Positions 1 to 7,904 of a stretch of DNA of 18,965 nucleotides are shown piece by piece. Made by a program: the position numbers and the translations under genes. The notes under the pieces are model-generated. The model saw only the letters and a list, made by a program, of their open reading frames with translations. It did no database searches and was not told the origin of the DNA. Each line of letters opens with the position of its first letter. Position 1 is the first letter of the stretch. The stretch is from CAYMFD01 sp964389475 (GTDB taxonomy: Bacteria > Bacteroidota > Bacteroidia > Chitinophagales > Saprospiraceae). Location: assembly GCA_964389475.1 (NCBI GenBank), contig CAYMFD010000076.1, positions 1 to 18,965 on the forward strand, given 5' to 3'.

Positions 1-80
1 TCCTCAAAAAAGTCGATTTACCAGCTTGTTTAGTAACTATCAAGCTCTACAACTCCAACTCAACCCCATTACTGCATCAT

Positions 81-99
81 TTTTGCTACTTTGGTAATC
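81..99 (+). promoter_or_regulatory. Possible Bacteroidota-type promoter for the GCS2-CBS gene
   Basis: The string CTACTTTG at 87-94 approximates the Bacteroidota -7 element TAnnTTTG, with TA one base too close to TTTG. No TTG-type -33 box is visible at the usual distance. If used, transcription would begin near base 100. That would exclude the TTG at 91 as a start codon and favour the ATG at 124. The match is weak. Confidence 0.25.
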
Positions 100-123
100 T
101 ATCCACAACCAAGCGCTAAAGCC

Positions 124-2043
124 ATGGGAGAACAACGAGTATCAAAGGTGACCAACAAGAAGGCGATGCAGACCTTCGTAAAGGCCCTACTGCGGGATGT
201 AGAAGCCTGCGATTATATGATCAACCAGGGTTGGTTCGAGAATGACATAACCCGCATAGGTGCCGAGCAGGAGATGGTCATGGTCGACAAGATGACCTAT
301 AAGCCCGCTACGATTGCGGTAGAGGCACTAGACAGTATGAAAGAGTACGACTGGGTCGAGACCGAGCTGGCTAAGTTTAACCTAGAGACCAACCTCACCC
401 CGCGAGAACTAGTCGGTAAGTGCCTCAGTGAGCTGGCAAAAGAGAATAGTGACAAGCTCAACCTTATACAGGCCAAACTCGACAACTTCGATGCCCACCT
501 CGTACTCACCGGGATACTGCCTACCCTACGTAAGTATGACCTAGCCCTAAGTAACCTCACACCCATGAAGCGCTATAAGGCTCTCATGGAGGCGATTAAG
601 GCACAGCTCATGGGCTCAGACTTCGAGCTCAAGCTGGTAGGTATCGATGAGCTGGCCGTCAAGCACGACAGCCCACTGCTAGAGGCATGCAATACGAGTT
701 TTCAGGTGCACCTGCAGGTATCGCCAGAGGAGTTCGTACATATGTACAATATCGCCCAGGCTCTTACTGGGCCCATCATCGCCATCTCTGCTAATAGTCC
801 GATCGTATTCGGCAAGCGACTGTGGCATGAGAGCCGGATAGCCCTCTTCCAGCAAAGTATCGATACGAGGTCTAGCCACCAGCATATGCGTGAGCGGAGT
901 CCTCGGGTAAGCTTTGGTACAGAGTGGCTACAGGAAAGTATACTAGAGATATATCGTGAGGACATCAGCCGGTTCAGAGTCTTACTAGCTGCTGACATCG
1001 AGGAGGACAGCCTCGCGATGATCAAGCAGGGCAAGGTGCCTAAGTTGAGAGCCTTGCAAGTACACAATAGTACTGTCTACCGGTGGAATCGTCCTTGCTA
1101 TGGTATCAGCGATAACGGCAAGCCCCACCTCAGGATCGAGAATAGGGTGATACCAGCGGGACCAACCGTCGATGACGAAGTGGCTAATGCTGCATTATGG
1201 CTAGGCGCTATGGTAGGTTTTGCCGATGAGGTGGAGGATATGCGCAAGGAGATGCACTTTGCTGATGCTAGGGATAACTTTGGCAAAGCCGCCAAGTATG
1301 GTCTAGACAGTAAGTTTACTTGGTTTAATGATGAGAAGATCAGTGCCAAAGATTGCATACTAGAGAAAATCATACCCACAGCAAGAAAGGGTCTACTTAA
1401 GCGTAACGTAGATCCAGCCGATATAGATAAGTATCTTGGCATTATCGAAGAACGGGCCAAGTCACACCATACGGGTGCCAGATGGCTGCTACGATCATTT
1501 ACCAGCCTTAAAGAACAAACTAATAATGACGAAGCCCTCACCGCTGTAACAGCGAGCCTTGTCAAAGCCCAAAAAAGCAATATCCCCGTACATAAGTGGG
1601 AGCTGGCGACACTAGATGCACTGCAGGACTACAACCCTGCCCACCTCAAGGTATCAGAATTTATGACGACAGATATCCTCAGCGTACAGAAAGACGACCT
1701 CGTACAACTGGTAGCTGAGATGATGGACTGGAAGGATCTCAGGTATGCTCCCGTTGATGACAAGGAGGGTAATCTGATAGGTCTGATTTCTAGGAAGCTA
1801 ATCATGCGACATATGATCAGAACCAAGCTCCGCAAGAGAGCCCTCACTGTGGCGGACGTCATGGTAGCAGATCCGACGACCATCGACGAGGACGTCAATA
1901 TCGTAGAGGCTCTCCAGCTTATGCGTAACGAAAAACTAGAGTGCATACCCGTCGTAAAGGATAGTCAACTCGTAGGTATTATCACTGCCAAAGACTTTCT
2001 CAGTATTGCCACTAGACTCCTAGAGCGGCTAAAACTGCGCTAA
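124..2043 (+). CDS. Glutamate-cysteine ligase-like (GCS2) protein with C-terminal CBS domain pair
   Basis: The 639-residue product combines a GCS2-family carboxylate-amine ligase core with a CBS pair. The core shows GAEQEMVM (about residues 46-53), the glutamate-binding/metal region of the fold, then FNLETNLTP (85-93) and NTSFQVHLQV (190-199). Two CBS motifs follow at about 508-565 and 573-639. By family, the core should form a gamma-glutamyl or related amide bond using ATP in the cytoplasm. CBS pairs usually bind adenine nucleotides and regulate the attached enzyme. The true substrate cannot be read from the sequence; glutamate plus cysteine is only one option. The reading frame is open to a TTG at 91, but that overlaps a possible promoter, so the ATG at 124 is preferred. 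The gene appears monocistronic: a 209-base gap and a new promoter separate it from the RRM gene. Confidence 0.8.
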   Translation: MGEQRVSKVTNKKAMQTFVKALLRDVEACDYMINQGWFENDITRIGAEQEMVMVDKMTYKPATIAVEALDSMKEYDWVETELAKFNLETNLTPRELVGKCLSELAKENSDKLNLIQAKLDNFDAHLVLTGILPTLRKYDLALSNLTPMKRYKALMEAIKAQLMGSDFELKLVGIDELAVKHDSPLLEACNTSFQVHLQVSPEEFVHMYNIAQALTGPIIAISANSPIVFGKRLWHESRIALFQQSIDTRSSHQHMRERSPRVSFGTEWLQESILEIYREDISRFRVLLAADIEEDSLAMIKQGKVPKLRALQVHNSTVYRWNRPCYGISDNGKPHLRIENRVIPAGPTVDDEVANAALWLGAMVGFADEVEDMRKEMHFADARDNFGKAAKYGLDSKFTWFNDEKISAKDCILEKIIPTARKGLLKRNVDPADIDKYLGIIEERAKSHHTGARWLLRSFTSLKEQTNNDEALTAVTASLVKAQKSNIPVHKWELATLDALQDYNPAHLKVSEFMTTDILSVQKDDLVQLVAEMMDWKDLRYAPVDDKEGNLIGLISRKLIMRHMIRTKLRKRALTVADVMVADPTTIDEDVNIVEALQLMRNEKLECIPVVKDSQLVGIITAKDFLSIATRLLERLKLR

Positions 2044-2127
2044 GGTGATATTAGTCGTGAGATGACATTAAAAAAGATTTAACGGTAAAACAACCGAAAA
2101 AGAAACCTAATCGAAGATTAATGGGTT

Positions 2128-2135
2128 TACTTTTG
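2128..2135 (+). promoter_or_regulatory. -7 promoter element of the RRM protein gene
   Basis: TACTTTTG matches the Bacteroidota -7 consensus TAnnTTTG exactly. No clear TTG-type -33 box is seen about 20 bases upstream. Predicted transcription start is near 2142, giving a leader of about 110 bases before the ATG at 2253. Confidence 0.55.
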
Positions 2136-2252
2136 TGTGAGGCTGGTTTTCGCTCAGCTTATCTCTCATAGATGCTTAGTGTACAGGCATGTTACAGATT
2201 TAAAAACAGCGTATACCTCCCTGACTTTTATTTACTTTTTCAATCTTTTTTT

Positions 2253-2555
2253 ATGAACATTTTTGTTGCAAAGCTTAACTACGACACCTCTGCTGAACAG
2301 GTTAGAGCATCTTTTGAGGCATTTGGTGAAGTTACTTCTGCCAAGGTTATCATGGACCGTGAGACGGGTAGATCTAAGGGCTTTGGTTTTGTTGAAATGG
2401 AAAGCGAAGAAGCAGGAAACGCTGCTATCGCTAACCTTAATGGTACCGAATTAGACGGTAACCGTATCGTTGTTAAAAAAGCGATCCCTAGAGATCAGTA
2501 TAACTCTGGCAAGCCAGATCGCGGTGGTAATAGCTTTAGTAGAGATAGATACTAG
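2253..2555 (+). CDS. RRM-domain RNA-binding protein
   Basis: A 100-residue protein made almost entirely of one RNA recognition motif. RNP2 is IFVAKL (residues 3-8) and RNP1 is KGFGFVEM (42-49), with the aromatic residues that stack on RNA bases present. A short Gly/Arg/Asp/Ser tail (about 80-100) is probably disordered. Small single-RRM proteins are common in Bacteroidota and are thought to act as post-transcriptional regulators. The open frame reaches back to 2172, but that region lies in the leader downstream of the -7 element at 2128, and the RRM fold begins right at MNIFVAKL, so the ATG at 2253 is chosen. No Shine-Dalgarno is present; the start is preceded by a T-rich tract. Codons (GTT, CTT, ATC, GCT) differ from the CTA/ATA-rich neighbours, which suggests high expression. 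A strong terminator follows. Confidence 0.92.
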   Translation: MNIFVAKLNYDTSAEQVRASFEAFGEVTSAKVIMDRETGRSKGFGFVEMESEEAGNAAIANLNGTELDGNRIVVKKAIPRDQYNSGKPDRGGNSFSRDRY

Positions 2556-2583
2556 ATCACTCCTTACCCAATCGATAAATAAG

Positions 2584-2617
2584 AAAAGCCGCTCACTGAC
2601 TGTGAGTGGCTTTTTTT
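2584..2617 (+). terminator. Strong, probably bidirectional, intrinsic terminator
   Basis: A 10-bp stem (2587-2596 with 2602-2611, one G-U pair), loop TGACT, is extended by A/T pairs and followed by a seven-T run. It ends the RRM transcript. On the minus strand the same hairpin is followed by TTTTCTT, so it may also stop the OstA-like transcript arriving from the right. The left flank AAGAAAAGCCGC is identical to that of the terminator near 7355. Confidence 0.9.
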
Positions 2618-2711
2618 GTTTGCACCTAGTTGCTATTTAGAATATAGACCTCCTGTATGACCTCTACCCAAGTGCAGCTCCGGATCTGCAGTGTGAAACG
2701 GATTACAGTAT

Positions 2712-4631
2712 CTAGCTCTTCAAGTCAGCGGACGACTCGGGCCTACGTGTTATCTGCCACGAGAAGCCATTTAACTTGAGACCCTCGTGATCTGTACCTT
2801 GGATGGGCAGTATCTTGGATTCGTTGTCATTATAAAACTTGATATCACTCAACTCTGACTCCTCAAATAAGAAGACAATCCTGGCGCAATCTGTCTTATT
2901 GATACCGATATACCCCTCTTCGTCATCGGCCATGTAGTAAATACTCTGCGCATTACCACTCACAACCATACTATCTAGCTCTCCATCGACAAAGTAGGCG
3001 TCAATCTTACGACCTGCGATCTGACTATAGTACACCATATCTGTGCTACTGATAATCATAGCATTGTTAATCAACTCTATACGGTCAATCGCCTCATCTC
3101 GCATGTATATGGCTATGGTATCGGCGTCGAACTGTGTGGTGTCACTCCACAATATGGGATTACCGAAGAGAAAGATCGTACTATCTCGCCTATCGTAAGC
3201 CAGACTATCGCCTACAGCCTGGAGGTCTGTCCTATAGATCTCCACATCATTATCTGCGATGATGTAATTACTCGTATCAATGACCATAATGGTATCATAC
3301 AGGATACTATCTGTCCTTACAACGATGACACTATCGACGCCTAGACTATCCGCTACTACCTCCTCTGACAGTAGCTGTAAAGTATCCGTCGGCGTAGTTG
3401 TATATGACGTATCTATAGTAGTAATGCTCCGTAGGGTATCGGCACTTATGTGGATACTGTCCGCATCCATCAACTGACTGTAGACCGGCTTACCCACGAG
3501 GGCCGTCGCCAGTACGTACTCATCGGCATCTCTAAAATCAAGAGAATCGGCAAGTATCCTGGCCTTGTTGATCGTATCGCGGTAATCCACATCACCTATA
3601 GCTCGACCACTACCCTTCGCCTTGTCGTAGGTAAGTCGATCTGCAATGACTGCTCGCTCGGCATCCACTAGGTTACTACGTCCCTCCGTCTCAAAGCCCT
3701 CGCTAATCTCATTGTAGCGTATGACTTCTCCCTCGGCGCTACGCTGAACGCCTTGGTATATGGCAGAACCACGTAGTAGAACATCCCCCGTCGACTGATT
3801 GTACTTGATGTAGTCAGCGGTGGCGGTATCTCCCAGGTGATAGTACCTAGCATTGCCCATCAGTTCGATGAGGCCAGACTGACCGTCGTAATATATACTA
3901 TCTGCTAGCGCGGTCGTCTCATCACCTACATATTGCGCATTGACCTTAAAGAGGCCGGTACTATCGTAGAGATCATAGTAACCCTGCTCACAGTATATCT
4001 CTGAGTCGCCCGTACTGATCCTAGTAGGTGAGTTGAACGTCGCCCGCTTACTACGATTGTACCAGACTAGACTATCGGATCGTAAGGTAAAGTCGCCATC
4101 CTCGACCGTAACGTAGTGGTAGTAATAGCTAATCTCGTTATCGATATCAAATACACCCTTAAGGCTGCGTACCGTACTGGTCTGCTGTACAAGGACAGCC
4201 GTATCGTAGTAGTAGGCGATCTGCGTAGCGGAGTTGTATACTAGTCGATCGGTGTAAAGCTCCTGGTCGAGATGCTTGAGAGCAACATTGTCATAGAGGT
4301 AGGCCACACTGGTATCTATCTCGTACCGCAGAGAGTCAGCGAATAAGCGGACACTATCACCCTGCAGCATGACTACATTACTCATGGCCGTGAAGATGTC
4401 ATCCCTCCGCCTAGCACTATCGCTATACATGAATGAGCCTTGATGATAGGCCCTCACGTCACCATAGACAAGCTGGGTCACGGTATCACCAGCAGTAATA
4501 ACCACAAGCCTATCCGCATCTATGACGATATCCTCTGCAGCTGTAGTATCACGACTCAGCGTATCGGTCTGGGCTAGCAGGCTTACAACCTGAGTACTGG
4601 TTAATATGAGTATGAGTAAAAGTCTGGTCAC
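2712..4631 (-). CDS. Secreted OstA-like (LptA/LptD N-terminal-type) protein
   Basis: A 639-residue protein with a signal peptide (about residues 1-20, cleavage near LLA-QTD). Then come repeated short beta-strand units such as DSLRYE, DRLVYN, DSLVWYN and DSIYYDG, spaced roughly as in the OstA_N beta-jelly roll of LptA, LptC and the LptD N-terminus. It has no recognisable LptD C-terminal barrel. By family it should bind lipid (LPS) acyl chains in the periplasm during transport to the outer membrane; an exact role is inference. The start is GTG at 4631, because an in-frame TAG lies two codons upstream and no ATG occurs before the mature region. It lies 24 bases downstream of the FAD oxidoreductase gene on the same strand, so the two are probably co-transcribed. 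Confidence 0.75.
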   Translation of the reverse strand: MTRLLLILILTSTQVVSLLAQTDTLSRDTTAAEDIVIDADRLVVITAGDTVTQLVYGDVRAYHQGSFMYSDSARRRDDIFTAMSNVVMLQGDSVRLFADSLRYEIDTSVAYLYDNVALKHLDQELYTDRLVYNSATQIAYYYDTAVLVQQTSTVRSLKGVFDIDNEISYYYHYVTVEDGDFTLRSDSLVWYNRSKRATFNSPTRISTGDSEIYCEQGYYDLYDSTGLFKVNAQYVGDETTALADSIYYDGQSGLIELMGNARYYHLGDTATADYIKYNQSTGDVLLRGSAIYQGVQRSAEGEVIRYNEISEGFETEGRSNLVDAERAVIADRLTYDKAKGSGRAIGDVDYRDTINKARILADSLDFRDADEYVLATALVGKPVYSQLMDADSIHISADTLRSITTIDTSYTTTPTDTLQLLSEEVVADSLGVDSVIVVRTDSILYDTIMVIDTSNYIIADNDVEIYRTDLQAVGDSLAYDRRDSTIFLFGNPILWSDTTQFDADTIAIYMRDEAIDRIELINNAMIISSTDMVYYSQIAGRKIDAYFVDGELDSMVVSGNAQSIYYMADDEEGYIGINKTDCARIVFLFEESELSDIKFYNDNESKILPIQGTDHEGLKLNGFSWQITRRPESSADLKS

Positions 4632-4655
4632 TGACTACATTAACGTATGTATGGA

Positions 4656-5777
4656 CTAAGATGTCATCTTAATCGCTAATTTATGACCAAGGTAACTACC
4701 TATCGCTACACCCATGCCGCCCAGTCGCACCCCATAGTAGACATCTGTATGCAGACTACCGATGAGGGGCAACCGCTCCTGCCCTACCCCCAAGTAGCCA
4801 TGCCAGTAACCATCATACACTGCGCTATCGTCCTCCGTCACTAGTCGCAAGACGTCTGCTAGTACGCCTTGCATAGCTACAATCTGCTCCTGTAGAGGTG
4901 CCGTCTGATCCACCTGATGGCGTCCACCACCTACCAGCAGAGCACCTTCATCCGTAGTACGTAAGTAGAAGTAGCCACGGTCTAGGTGATACGCCGCCCG
5001 CAGTGGCCTGATAGGCGGCTTATACATGTAGCCTACCACATTGGGCACGGGCTTTACGTCTAGATCCACAAAATCAGCCGCTAGCGCATTGTTACATATG
5101 GCCAGCTGACCGTAGGACCACGGCTGACCATTAGCGATTACAGCATGTCTCGCTACATCTATACTACTCACTGTCTGACCTGTAAAGACCCTCACACCGA
5201 GCTCCTTTGCTACGTCCTTAAGCCGCTGCATCATCTGCACAGGGTTGAGCTTGCCCTCGTAGCGATTCAGACAAGACAGTGGATTGATCCATGCGGTATC
5301 TAGCTGGTGCTCAGCAGCAGAGAATGTATCTTCTAGGCCAGTAGCATGCCTGACGAGATCGTTAATATCGGGTATAGCCCCTAAGCACTTACCGCCCTCT
5401 AGGCCATCTGATCGATATACCTCCATACCGCCAGACCACTGGATATGCCCCTCACCCAGTCGCTCATCTAGTCGCTGGAGACCTTCGTAGCGCATCGCCA
5501 CGAGGCCAGCCACCTGGTCGCGGTCTAGCACCTTGAGATCATCGATAAGCTCTCCGACCGAACCAAAGCATGCGAAACCAGCATTGCGGGTACTAGCTAA
5601 GTTACCCAGGGCTAGCGCCTCTAGCACCACGATATCAAGGCTGGGGTTAACCTGAGCGACCTCTATGGCTGTACTCAGACCTGTGATACCGCCACCGATA
5701 ATCACTAGGTCTGCCTCATAGCGATAGGACTGTAACTCCCAGTAGCTAGGTGATGATAGATCTAGAGTGGATATCAA
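4656..5777 (-). CDS. FAD-dependent oxidoreductase, DAO family
   Basis: The product has a Rossmann dinucleotide-binding motif GGGITG (residues 28-33), E53 at the end of strand 2 for the FAD ribose, and TRNAGFACFGS (63-73). This is the pattern of D-amino-acid oxidase-type enzymes such as gamma-glutamylputrescine oxidase and glycine oxidase. Near the C-terminus LPLIGS and GVRLGGMGVAIGS fit the second FAD-binding region. It should oxidise an amine or amino acid in the cytosol; the substrate is unknown. The frame is open to an ATG at 5945, but that would overlap the divergent DUF4293 gene. The TTG at 5777 gives 373 residues with the SPSYWELQSY lead-in expected in relatives, so I prefer it, with moderate certainty. 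It heads an apparent two-gene operon with the OstA-like gene. Confidence 0.8.
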   Translation of the reverse strand: MISTLDLSSPSYWELQSYRYEADLVIIGGGITGLSTAIEVAQVNPSLDIVVLEALALGNLASTRNAGFACFGSVGELIDDLKVLDRDQVAGLVAMRYEGLQRLDERLGEGHIQWSGGMEVYRSDGLEGGKCLGAIPDINDLVRHATGLEDTFSAAEHQLDTAWINPLSCLNRYEGKLNPVQMMQRLKDVAKELGVRVFTGQTVSSIDVARHAVIANGQPWSYGQLAICNNALAADFVDLDVKPVPNVVGYMYKPPIRPLRAAYHLDRGYFYLRTTDEGALLVGGGRHQVDQTAPLQEQIVAMQGVLADVLRLVTEDDSAVYDGYWHGYLGVGQERLPLIGSLHTDVYYGVRLGGMGVAIGSYLGHKLAIKMTS

Positions 5778-5801
5778 TTTCTGTTTTTTGATGGATGCGC
5801 T

Positions 5802-5809
5802 TACTTTTG
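5802..5809 (+). promoter_or_regulatory. -7 promoter element of the DUF4293 gene
   Basis: TACTTTTG is an exact TAnnTTTG match, predicting a transcript start near 5816 and a leader of about 14 bases before the ATG at 5830. It lies in the 52-base divergent gap shared with the FAD oxidoreductase gene. This also argues that the minus-strand gene starts at 5777 and not inside the plus-strand gene. Confidence 0.55.
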
Positions 5810-5829
5810 CTGTCACAAGATCTATAAAA

Positions 5830-6267
5830 ATGATACAACGCATCCAATCTATATTTCTACTGCTTGCCAGCCTCGCATTCTTTAGTCTATTCGCTCTGCC
5901 CCTAGCGACGAGTGCTAAGGCCGGTGTTGGTTTTCTAGCAGACAAGGTCTACAATATTATGGACCACCCCGCCCTTCTGGCCCTGACCATTATCGGTGGC
6001 GTCACTGCCCTAGCTGCTATCTTCTTATTTCGAAATAGAGGCCTACAACTACGTCTCACCATACTTACACTGGTACTAAGCATACTGCTACCAGTACTTG
6101 CTTACCTCCTTGTTATGACCGAGGGCACTAGTACCACCGAACAAGCCGTCTACACAGAGAGTGCGGGTATCTTTATGCCTGTAGTAGCTTTAGTCTTTAG
6201 CATATTGGCACAACGCAATATCAAGAAAGACGATAAGCTGGTTCGCTCGATGGACCGCCTCCGCTAG
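5830..6267 (+). CDS. DUF4293 family integral membrane protein
   Basis: A 145-residue protein with about four hydrophobic segments (roughly residues 5-27, 45-66, 72-95 and 108-126). The ends are conserved: N-terminal MIQRIQSIFLLLA and C-terminal NIKKDDKLVRSMDRLR, the signature of DUF4293, a Bacteroidota family of unknown function. The basic C-terminus should be cytoplasmic. The frame is open to a GTG at 5767, but that stretch contains a perfect -7 element, and the family begins at MIQRIQS, so the ATG at 5830 is chosen. It precedes glpF by 55 bases on the same strand; read-through is possible, though a weak promoter-like site lies between. Confidence 0.85.
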   Translation: MIQRIQSIFLLLASLAFFSLFALPLATSAKAGVGFLADKVYNIMDHPALLALTIIGGVTALAAIFLFRNRGLQLRLTILTLVLSILLPVLAYLLVMTEGTSTTEQAVYTESAGIFMPVVALVFSILAQRNIKKDDKLVRSMDRLR

Positions 6268-6322
6268 GCAGATTATTACTGCGATATGGCTATCTTGAGC
6301 ATTATCAAGAACGCATAATCGC

Positions 6323-7048
6323 ATGACAGCAGCACTAGCAGAGTATCCAGGGACAGCAATTTTGATCATATTGGGCTGTGGCGTAAATGCCAATGTCAGC
6401 CTGACCAAGACCTACGGACAGTCGAGTGGGTGGATCGTTATTGCCTTGGGCTGGGCCATGGCTGTCTTCGTCGCTGTGTATGTGGCTGCACCCACTAGTG
6501 GTGCACACCTCAATCCAGCCGTCACGCTAGCGCTATGTGTCGCAGGCAAGTTTTCTTGGTCGCTAGCCCCCGTCTACATAATCAGTCAGGTTGCAGGTGC
6601 TATCACTGGTGCCGTGCTATGCTATCTGCAATATCGCCCGCACTACCAGGCTGAGCAAGATGCAGGCACTATTCTAGGGACTTTTGCTACCGGTCCTGCT
6701 ATTAAGGATACAAGCAGCAATTTTATATCGGAGGCCTTGGGGACCTTTACGTTCGTACTAGCCGTACTGTTCTTGACAGGCCCTAACCTAGGCACGCCTG
6801 ATGGTAGCCTGGGCTCACTAGACGCATTACCTGTAGCACTCGTCGTATTGGCTATAGGGCTGAGCCTCGGCGGCACCACTGGTTATGCCATCAATCCTGC
6901 CAGAGACCTAGGACCTCGCATAGCACACGCTATCTTACCCATTCGGCACAAGGCCCATAGCAACTGGGCCTATGCCTGGATCCCCACCATCGGACCAGCA
7001 GCGGGAGGCATGCTAGCGGCTATAGTGTTTGGTCTGCTTAATGGATGA
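6323..7048 (+). CDS. glpF: Aquaglyceroporin / glycerol uptake facilitator (MIP family)
   Basis: A 241-residue MIP-family channel with both half-helix signatures: HLNPAVT (NPA at 64-66) and INPARD (NPA at 191-193). D195 after R194 marks aquaglyceroporins as opposed to water-only aquaporins. Aligned without gaps to E. coli GlpF, W44 corresponds to W48, Y188 to F200 and R194 to R206 of the selectivity filter. That supports passive passage of glycerol or similar small solutes through the inner membrane. It is shorter than E. coli GlpF, mainly in loops and tail, and begins at the usual LAEYPGT segment (P9 replaces a common hydrophobic residue). No glycerol kinase or glycerol-3-phosphate dehydrogenase is adjacent, so glycerol catabolism is not shown by context. 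Confidence 0.9.
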   Translation: MTAALAEYPGTAILIILGCGVNANVSLTKTYGQSSGWIVIALGWAMAVFVAVYVAAPTSGAHLNPAVTLALCVAGKFSWSLAPVYIISQVAGAITGAVLCYLQYRPHYQAEQDAGTILGTFATGPAIKDTSSNFISEALGTFTFVLAVLFLTGPNLGTPDGSLGSLDALPVALVVLAIGLSLGGTTGYAINPARDLGPRIAHAILPIRHKAHSNWAYAWIPTIGPAAGGMLAAIVFGLLNG

Positions 7049-7354
7049 TTGCCTGTTGGCATTCTGGGCTTTGGGTACCTAGCTCCTATAGTAGGAGTTC
7101 GTCACTTGATCAAAGAGAGTCGCAAGCTTAAAACCCCAGAGCAATGCGTGCCATAGTATGCATCGCAGGCACAAGTGAACGTCTAAGATGCCATGCCGCA
7201 ACCTCAAGACTCGTCCCCTTGACTATTAGCTTTAAGCCCATTTCTGTCTTAACTTTTCGCACTCTAGCTTGATATAATGCCGCACCATATTTAAAGACGC
7301 TAATGCGATTAGTGTCATTTCAAATAGTAATTGGTATAATTTGTCCCCATAAGA
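7049..7354. other. Non-coding interval between glpF and the exbD operon
   Basis: About 300 bases between glpF and the terminator of the converging exbD operon. I found no convincing gene, tRNA or promoter. The only clear structure is a hairpin at 7083-7097 (CTCCTA, loop TAG, TAGGAG), 35 bases after the glpF stop; it lacks a T-run, so it is not a convincing terminator. An old degraded gene or a small RNA cannot be excluded by eye. Confidence 0.6.
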
Positions 7355-7387
7355 AAAGCCGCAACGACAGATTGTCGATGCGGCTTT
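7351..7387 (-). terminator. Intrinsic terminator of the exbB-exbD operon
   Basis: A 15-position stem (7355-7369 with 7373-7387, one A-A mismatch) with a three-base loop, rich in GC at GCCGC/GCGGC. On the minus strand it is followed by TTTTCTT, 25 bases past the exbD stop. On the plus strand only three Ts follow, so it mainly serves the minus-strand operon. Its AAGAAAAGCCGC flank matches the terminator at 2584-2617. Confidence 0.85.
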
Positions 7388-7411
7388 GAAATTTACTTTG
7401 ATGTGTGCTTC

Positions 7412-7879
7412 TTAATCTACTCGTTTCTTAGCGGAGTAGTTAACTTTCAGCTGATTGGCCTTTCGTAGTGCTGTTTTGATATCAGAAACGATACCCATCG
7501 TCACATCTCCATCTATCTTGAGCGATGTAGTGATACCATTCTGCTGACTCTCTGGCACCTGCTCTCTGTGCTTAGCTAAGAATAGAGGTATCTCATCTAG
7601 CGAAGAAAACTTATCTCCTAATTGCAACTGCGGTTTAGTACCATACACGTCTTGGTACTGCTCTAGCGGCTTACCGATAAACATGAAGTTAACTAGAGAC
7701 TTCTTCTCCAGTTTGGTGAGCTCTGTGGCAGCAGGCGTACTAGACTCCACCTTGATAGATGCATCCCTCATGACTGTCACAACCATAAAGAAGAATAGTA
7801 GCATGAATATGATGTCAGGTAGAGATGCCGTCGATATCGCTGGTGAATCTTTACCTCTCTTTTGAGTAAACTTTGCCAT
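7412..7879 (-). CDS. exbD: ExbD/TolR family proton-channel subunit (second exbD)
   Basis: A 155-residue protein with a short basic cytoplasmic N-terminus, then ISTASLPDIIFMLLFFFMVVTVM as the single transmembrane helix (about residues 15-37). D22 sits at the position of the essential proton-carrying aspartate of ExbD/TolR. The rest is a periplasmic domain that binds TonB or the cell wall. The KGKxxPAISTASLPDI lead-in matches one of the two standard Bacteroidota ExbD types. It is the last gene of the operon, 25 bases after the other exbD. Two unlike ExbDs in one operon is the usual arrangement in this phylum and suggests a heteromeric ExbB-ExbD motor. Confidence 0.92.
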   Translation of the reverse strand: MAKFTQKRGKDSPAISTASLPDIIFMLLFFFMVVTVMRDASIKVESSTPAATELTKLEKKSLVNFMFIGKPLEQYQDVYGTKPQLQLGDKFSSLDEIPLFLAKHREQVPESQQNGITTSLKIDGDVTMGIVSDIKTALRKANQLKVNYSAKKRVD

Positions 7880-7904
7880 AGTATTATCTACTTATCTGAT
7901 TAAA

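Noticed and set aside
5778..5945. N-terminal extension of the FAD oxidoreductase to the ATG at 5945
   Set aside because: It would run through the divergent promoter and overlap the first codons of the DUF4293 gene; the extra residues do not resemble the family.
7083..7097. Hairpin after glpF as its terminator
   Set aside because: The stem is only six pairs and is followed by GTTCGTC with no T-run.
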